Shown piece after piece: positions 5,179 through 8,782 of a stretch of DNA of 8,782 nt. Numbering within the stretch: the first letter of the stretch is position 1; the number at the start of each line of letters is the position of its first letter. The notes beneath the pieces were generated by a model. It was not told the origin of the DNA, made no database searches, and saw only the letters and a program-made list of their open reading frames with translations. Source of the DNA: Balneolaceae bacterium. Lineage in GTDB: Bacteria > Bacteroidota > Rhodothermia > Balneolales > Balneolaceae. The stretch is taken from contig SLGL01000311.1 in the NCBI GenBank assembly GCA_007123785.1, positions 1 to 8,782 of the forward strand, in the 5' to 3' direction. Both the position numbers and the translations under genes were made by a program.

Positions 5179-8058
5179 ATGATGAAGAAATCCCTCTTGG
5201 TTCTGATACTTATTTTGGGTGCGTGGGCAGAAGCCGTTCAATCACAGCTTCTGCCTTTAAGAACATATTCCATTGAATTGGGGCTCAGCGAGTCAGTCGC
5301 ACACTCACTTGTACAGGACGAACGCGGATATATCTGGGTTGGAACGGGTTACGGACTGAATCGGTTTGACGGTTTCCAGTTCAGGCAATTCTACGTAGAA
5401 GACGGTCTTGCGCACAATCGGGTGAATGCACTCTATGAAGATAAAGAGGGCACAATTTGGGTGGGTACCGAAAGCGGTATTTCCGTTCTTCACAGTGATT
5501 CGCTGATAACTCCCCGATCTGTGGTTGGTCTGAACCAATATTCTATTCTCGATATTTTCCAGGATCATGAGGACAACTACTGGTTTGGAACAGATGGAAA
5601 TGGGGTCTGGAGGCTTGACGGTGCCGGACAACTCGTTTCTATTGATGAACAGTTAGGCCTGCCTGTGGAGCGGGTTCGGGCAATTCGTCAGTCTGAAGAC
5701 GGGGCAATATGGATCGCTTCAAGAGAAGGCCTTGTTAAACTGGATGGGGACACCGTTCAGTACTTTGTGGAGGAGCATGGCTTGCCCGAACTTCGTATCA
5801 GAGATCTGAAAATTGATCAGTACAACAGAATCTGGATCGGTTCACGCGATGGGCTTGTTCTCTATGAAAATGAAGAGTTTATCGTTTTTGATGAAGAACA
5901 CGGGCTGAATGATGGCAGAATACAAACAATTTCAGTAGAGAGTCATGATAAAATATGGCTTGGAACAGAGAGCGGTATTTCCATTTTTAACGGGGAACGG
6001 TTCGAAAACTTCACCCGCGAAGAAGGAGTGCCGGCGGCCATAGTATATGCGTCTATTATCGATCGCGAAGGAAGCATCTGGTTCGGAACACTTGGCGGAG
6101 GAATCGCTTTAATGGTCGGTGATTATTTCAGCAGCTACAATATCGATAACGGCCTGACCAATAATGTAGTAACCGGTTTCTCTGAAGATGCCGATTCCAA
6201 CATCTGGATTGCTACTTATGGAGGTGGTGTTTTGCGTTACGATGGGGGAGGACTGACACCATTCAGAGAAGCGGACGGATTGGTTGATAATAAAGTGTAC
6301 ACTTTTCATCATGACAGTCGCAACAGGATGTGGATTGGAACACGCGACGGAATCAGTATATACGAAAATGGAAGCTTTTCAACGGTTCCGGATGAGCAGT
6401 TTCCATTCCGGATTATTCGTAAAATTTTTGAAGATGAAGAAAATGAAGAGTTCTGGATAGCCACCTACAGTGATGGGGTCATCAGGTTGACTGATGAAGG
6501 TTATGTACAGCACTATACTGGTAACGGTTTTTTACATAACACCGTTATGGATATCAAACAGGATCGTGATGGGGTATTTTGGTTTGCCACATACGGAGGT
6601 GTAGTTACATTTGACGGCCACCAGTTCGAGACGTACACCATCGCAGATGGATTGCCCAGTAACGGAGTAATTCACATACACATTGACGAAAATGATGTGA
6701 AATGGTTCTCCACATTTAATGGGATTGCAAAATATGGTGGTGAAACGATCAGACGTTTTCCTGAATCGGAAGGAACTGAAACGATCTCCTATTTTATGAT
6801 TCAGGATCAGGCCGGGAAATACTATGTAGGAACAAACCGCGGATTGTATTATTTGGAACCGGATATTCTCCTTTCCACAGATATTCGCACTGAACGTATG
6901 AAAGCTTTCAGGATTTTCAATCAAAACCAGGGATTGATTGCAAATGAGTTAAATGCAGGCGGTTCATTTCTTGCAAGTGACGGAACTTTATGGCTGGGCA
7001 CAGTGGAAGGACTGAGCCGTTTTTACCCCGACAGGGTGAGAAAAAATACAACTCCGCCGGGGATTGAATTTGAGGAGATCATGGTGAGCGGACGGGAACT
7101 CAGGCCCGACCGGTCATATCAATTGGAACACGATCAGAATTTTGTACAGGTTTCCTACTCCGGTTTAAGTTTCGAAGCTCCCGACCAGGTGCGTTACGAA
7201 TACAGAATGAACGGACTTGACACAGGCTGGCAGTTTACCAGCGATCGAATGATCCGCTACCCTTCGCTTTCCCCGGGTGAATATGAATTTCAGATACGTG
7301 CCTACAATGCCGAAGGGGTAATGAGTACGGTAACGAGATCATTTGCCTTTAAAATTTTGCCGCCATTTTACCTGCAATGGTGGTTTTTGCTGCTTGTTGT
7401 GCTTGCTATCATAGGTATGGTTCTGTTTTCGATGCGTTATTTTCGTGTAAGCAAGCAGGTCGACATCGAAAGGATGCGTGTTCAGATCGCCAGTGACTTG
7501 CACGATGACGTGGGTTCCTCATTGACGGAGCTGGCTCTTCAGACCGATTTTCTTCAGGCAGGAAACTTAAGTGATGAAATAAAGCAAACTCTTCGTCAGT
7601 TAGGCGAACACAGCCGAAAAATTGTAAACAGCCTGGATGATATTGTCTGGTCTATCGACTCACGAAATGACACCGCCGGAGATTTGACCGACCGCATGCA
7701 GGATTATGTGAACCAGATTTTTGTAAATGGCGAAGTGGAGGTTCACTACCACTTTGATCAGCTCCGGATGAATGAAAAGCTTCCTGTGGATGTGAAAGAA
7801 AATGTGTACCTCATTTTTAAAGAAGCTATGAACAATGTGATAAAACACTCAGATGCGACTAAAGTGGATATTATCTTTTCTTTTTCCGGGAGTAATTACA
7901 AACTTGAAATCCGTGATAACGGAACAAAGGTTAAAACAGACAGGCGATCCGGCCAGGGGCTGCGAAATATCAGAATGAGGGCGGAACGGATCGGCTCAAA
8001 AGTAGAAATTAAATCAAACGGTGGATTTATGGTTCAGGCAACCGGATCCATAAAATAG
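5179..8058 (+). CDS. Reg_prop/Y_Y_Y two-component sensor histidine kinase (HisKA_3 type)
   Basis: A membrane sensor kinase of 959 residues. An N-terminal signal peptide (MMKKSLLVLILILGAWAEA) leads into about 14 propeller repeats (35-630), each of about 42 residues with a core like IWVGTxxGL. Fourteen suits two seven-bladed propellers in the periplasm. A Y_Y_Y domain (about 640-727) follows, then one transmembrane helix (about 736-757). The cytoplasmic kinase has HisKA_3 with phospho-acceptor H775 in SDLHDDVG and a HATPase with N-box E882, N885 and N886, DNG at 913-915 and GQGLRNIRMRAERIG. The G1 box reads DNGTK instead of DNGxG. The domain order matches hybrid sensors of glycan utilisation, but no receiver or AraC domain is fused; the receiver is the next gene, 11 nt away. 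The ligand is unknown. The start could be ATG 5179 or 5182; AGGG at 5175-5178 is very close to both. Confidence 0.95.
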   Translation: MMKKSLLVLILILGAWAEAVQSQLLPLRTYSIELGLSESVAHSLVQDERGYIWVGTGYGLNRFDGFQFRQFYVEDGLAHNRVNALYEDKEGTIWVGTESGISVLHSDSLITPRSVVGLNQYSILDIFQDHEDNYWFGTDGNGVWRLDGAGQLVSIDEQLGLPVERVRAIRQSEDGAIWIASREGLVKLDGDTVQYFVEEHGLPELRIRDLKIDQYNRIWIGSRDGLVLYENEEFIVFDEEHGLNDGRIQTISVESHDKIWLGTESGISIFNGERFENFTREEGVPAAIVYASIIDREGSIWFGTLGGGIALMVGDYFSSYNIDNGLTNNVVTGFSEDADSNIWIATYGGGVLRYDGGGLTPFREADGLVDNKVYTFHHDSRNRMWIGTRDGISIYENGSFSTVPDEQFPFRIIRKIFEDEENEEFWIATYSDGVIRLTDEGYVQHYTGNGFLHNTVMDIKQDRDGVFWFATYGGVVTFDGHQFETYTIADGLPSNGVIHIHIDENDVKWFSTFNGIAKYGGETIRRFPESEGTETISYFMIQDQAGKYYVGTNRGLYYLEPDILLSTDIRTERMKAFRIFNQNQGLIANELNAGGSFLASDGTLWLGTVEGLSRFYPDRVRKNTTPPGIEFEEIMVSGRELRPDRSYQLEHDQNFVQVSYSGLSFEAPDQVRYEYRMNGLDTGWQFTSDRMIRYPSLSPGEYEFQIRAYNAEGVMSTVTRSFAFKILPPFYLQWWFLLLVVLAIIGMVLFSMRYFRVSKQVDIERMRVQIASDLHDDVGSSLTELALQTDFLQAGNLSDEIKQTLRQLGEHSRKIVNSLDDIVWSIDSRNDTAGDLTDRMQDYVNQIFVNGEVEVHYHFDQLRMNEKLPVDVKENVYLIFKEAMNNVIKHSDATKVDIIFSFSGSNYKLEIRDNGTKVKTDRRSGQGLRNIRMRAERIGSKVEIKSNGGFMVQATGSIK

Positions 8059-8069
8059 AGTGAATAAAT

Positions 8070-8702
8070 ATGATTGAAATAGGAATTGTTGAAGACAACG
8101 TTAAAATCAGAGATCTTATACAGCGTTACCTGGATATGCAGAACAATATGAGCTGCAAAACAGCGGTTGATTCGGTGGAGGAGATGCTGGATTACCTGAA
8201 AGAGCACGATCCTCCCGATGTGATGCTCATGGATATTCAGCTTCCGGGGATGTCCGGCATTAAGGGAATCGGTATTATTAAAAAAGAGTATCCCGAGATC
8301 GAAATTATTATGTTGACGATTTACCACGATTCACACAAAATTTTTGATTCACTGGTGGCTGGTGCTTCTGGATATTTGCTGAAACATACATCACTTCCTG
8401 AAATCAAGGAGTCGATTGAAAATCTGGCATCAGGAGGTGCGCCAATGTCACCGCAGATAGCACGAAAAGTGATTCAGCACTTTAATGAATCCAAAAAGGA
8501 AGAGAAACCAGAGAGCGACCTGACCGCACGCGAACAAGACATTGTAAACGGCCTGGTAGACGGGCTCAGCTACAAACTAATTGCCGATCGATTTGATATT
8601 TCTATTGATACGGTTCGTGCGCATATAAGAAACATTTATAAGAAATTACACGTTAACTCTAAAGCAGAGGTAATTGCAAAATCGCTTCGAGGCGAAATTT
8701 GA
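8070..8702 (+). CDS. NarL/FixJ-family response regulator (receiver plus LuxR-type HTH)
   Basis: A 210-residue cytoplasmic transcription factor, activated by phosphorylation. The receiver domain (1-120) has acidic pocket E8/D9, phospho-acceptor D55 in LMDIQLPGMSG, switch T83 and conserved K105 in GYLLK. A linker of about 25 charged residues leads to a LuxR-type helix-turn-helix (about 148-206) with LTAREQDIVNGL, GLSYKLIADRFDIS and TVRAHIRNIYKKL. It is full length for the family. It lies 11 nt after the sensor kinase stop, so it is almost certainly cotranscribed with that kinase and its phosphorylation partner; HisKA_3 kinases characteristically pair with NarL-type regulators. An AG-rich stretch (TAGAGTGA) precedes the ATG but is not a clean Shine-Dalgarno. 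Target genes cannot be told from this window, although the hairpin upstream of the kinase is a conceivable autoregulatory site. Confidence 0.96.
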   Translation: MIEIGIVEDNVKIRDLIQRYLDMQNNMSCKTAVDSVEEMLDYLKEHDPPDVMLMDIQLPGMSGIKGIGIIKKEYPEIEIIMLTIYHDSHKIFDSLVAGASGYLLKHTSLPEIKESIENLASGGAPMSPQIARKVIQHFNESKKEEKPESDLTAREQDIVNGLVDGLSYKLIADRFDISIDTVRAHIRNIYKKLHVNSKAEVIAKSLRGEI

Positions 8703-8782
8703 AATATTGGCATAATTCTTCTGGCGGCTTGGTGGCCAATAGGTTAAACCTGATTGAAAAACGGAGCCGTTTGCAGAACAAA
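8703..8782. other. Non-coding tail with short palindromes after the response regulator
   Basis: No gene start is supported in these 80 nt. TATTGGC (8705-8711) and GCCAATA (8735-8741) form a 7-bp inverted repeat with a 23-nt loop. AGGTT-A-AACCT occupies 8741-8751, and AAACGG-AG-CCGTTT occupies 8759-8772. None is followed by a T-run inside the window, so no intrinsic terminator is called. They may form structure at the 3' end of the two-component transcript or belong to the next gene's control region. Confidence 0.4.

Noticed and set aside
6532..6924. Minus-strand open frame of 130 codons inside the sensor kinase gene
   Set aside because: It lies wholly within a well-supported + strand gene, has no recognisable domain and reads like an antisense shadow.
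1..8782. CRISPR array, tRNA or rRNA gene, prophage or transposase
   Set aside because: No regularly spaced repeats, cloverleaf-like sequence, rRNA segment or transposase/phage protein was seen on either strand.

Overview
The window looks like chromosomal DNA of a Bacteroidota-type bacterium, most plausibly from the Balneolota/Rhodothermota side of that superphylum. The reasons are a short housekeeping sigma factor with no region 1.1, a two-propeller Reg_prop/Y_Y_Y sensor kinase of a kind abundant in these phyla, and a general lack of Shine-Dalgarno sequences before the starts. This placement is inference from protein style; no taxonomic marker was searched.

All six protein genes lie on the + strand. 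Positions 2-3906 look like one transcription unit. It holds the C-terminal two thirds of an M3 (PepF-type) oligoendopeptidase cut by the left window edge, a 484-residue GAF-domain protein that seems to end in a degenerate GGDEF-like domain, and phosphopentomutase (deoB). The GAF gene and deoB are only 2 nt apart. An 8-bp inverted repeat straddles the deoB stop codon.

Positions 3907-4919 hold a 158-nt AT-rich leader and the primary sigma factor gene (rpoD-type). It starts at GTG, and an in-frame TAA 12 nt upstream fixes that start. The same TAA closes a 17-codon open frame in the leader.

Positions 4920-5178 carry no gene. They hold a 143-nt segment bounded by imperfect 20-nt inverted repeats, a run of degenerate 7-nt repeats inside it, and a separate 9-bp hairpin just before the next gene.

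Positions 5179-8702 are a two-component pair: a 959-residue sensor histidine kinase (signal peptide, 14 predicted propeller blades, Y_Y_Y domain, one transmembrane helix, HisKA_3 and HATPase) and, 11 nt later, its probable partner, a NarL/FixJ-type response regulator. The last 80 nt hold only short palindromes.

The genes are mostly ordinary. No undescribed multi-gene system is evident. The points most worth a second look are the cryptic GGDEF-like domain linked to deoB, the Ser at the catalytic Thr position of DeoB, the rpoD leader frame, and the structured spacer between rpoD and the sensor kinase.
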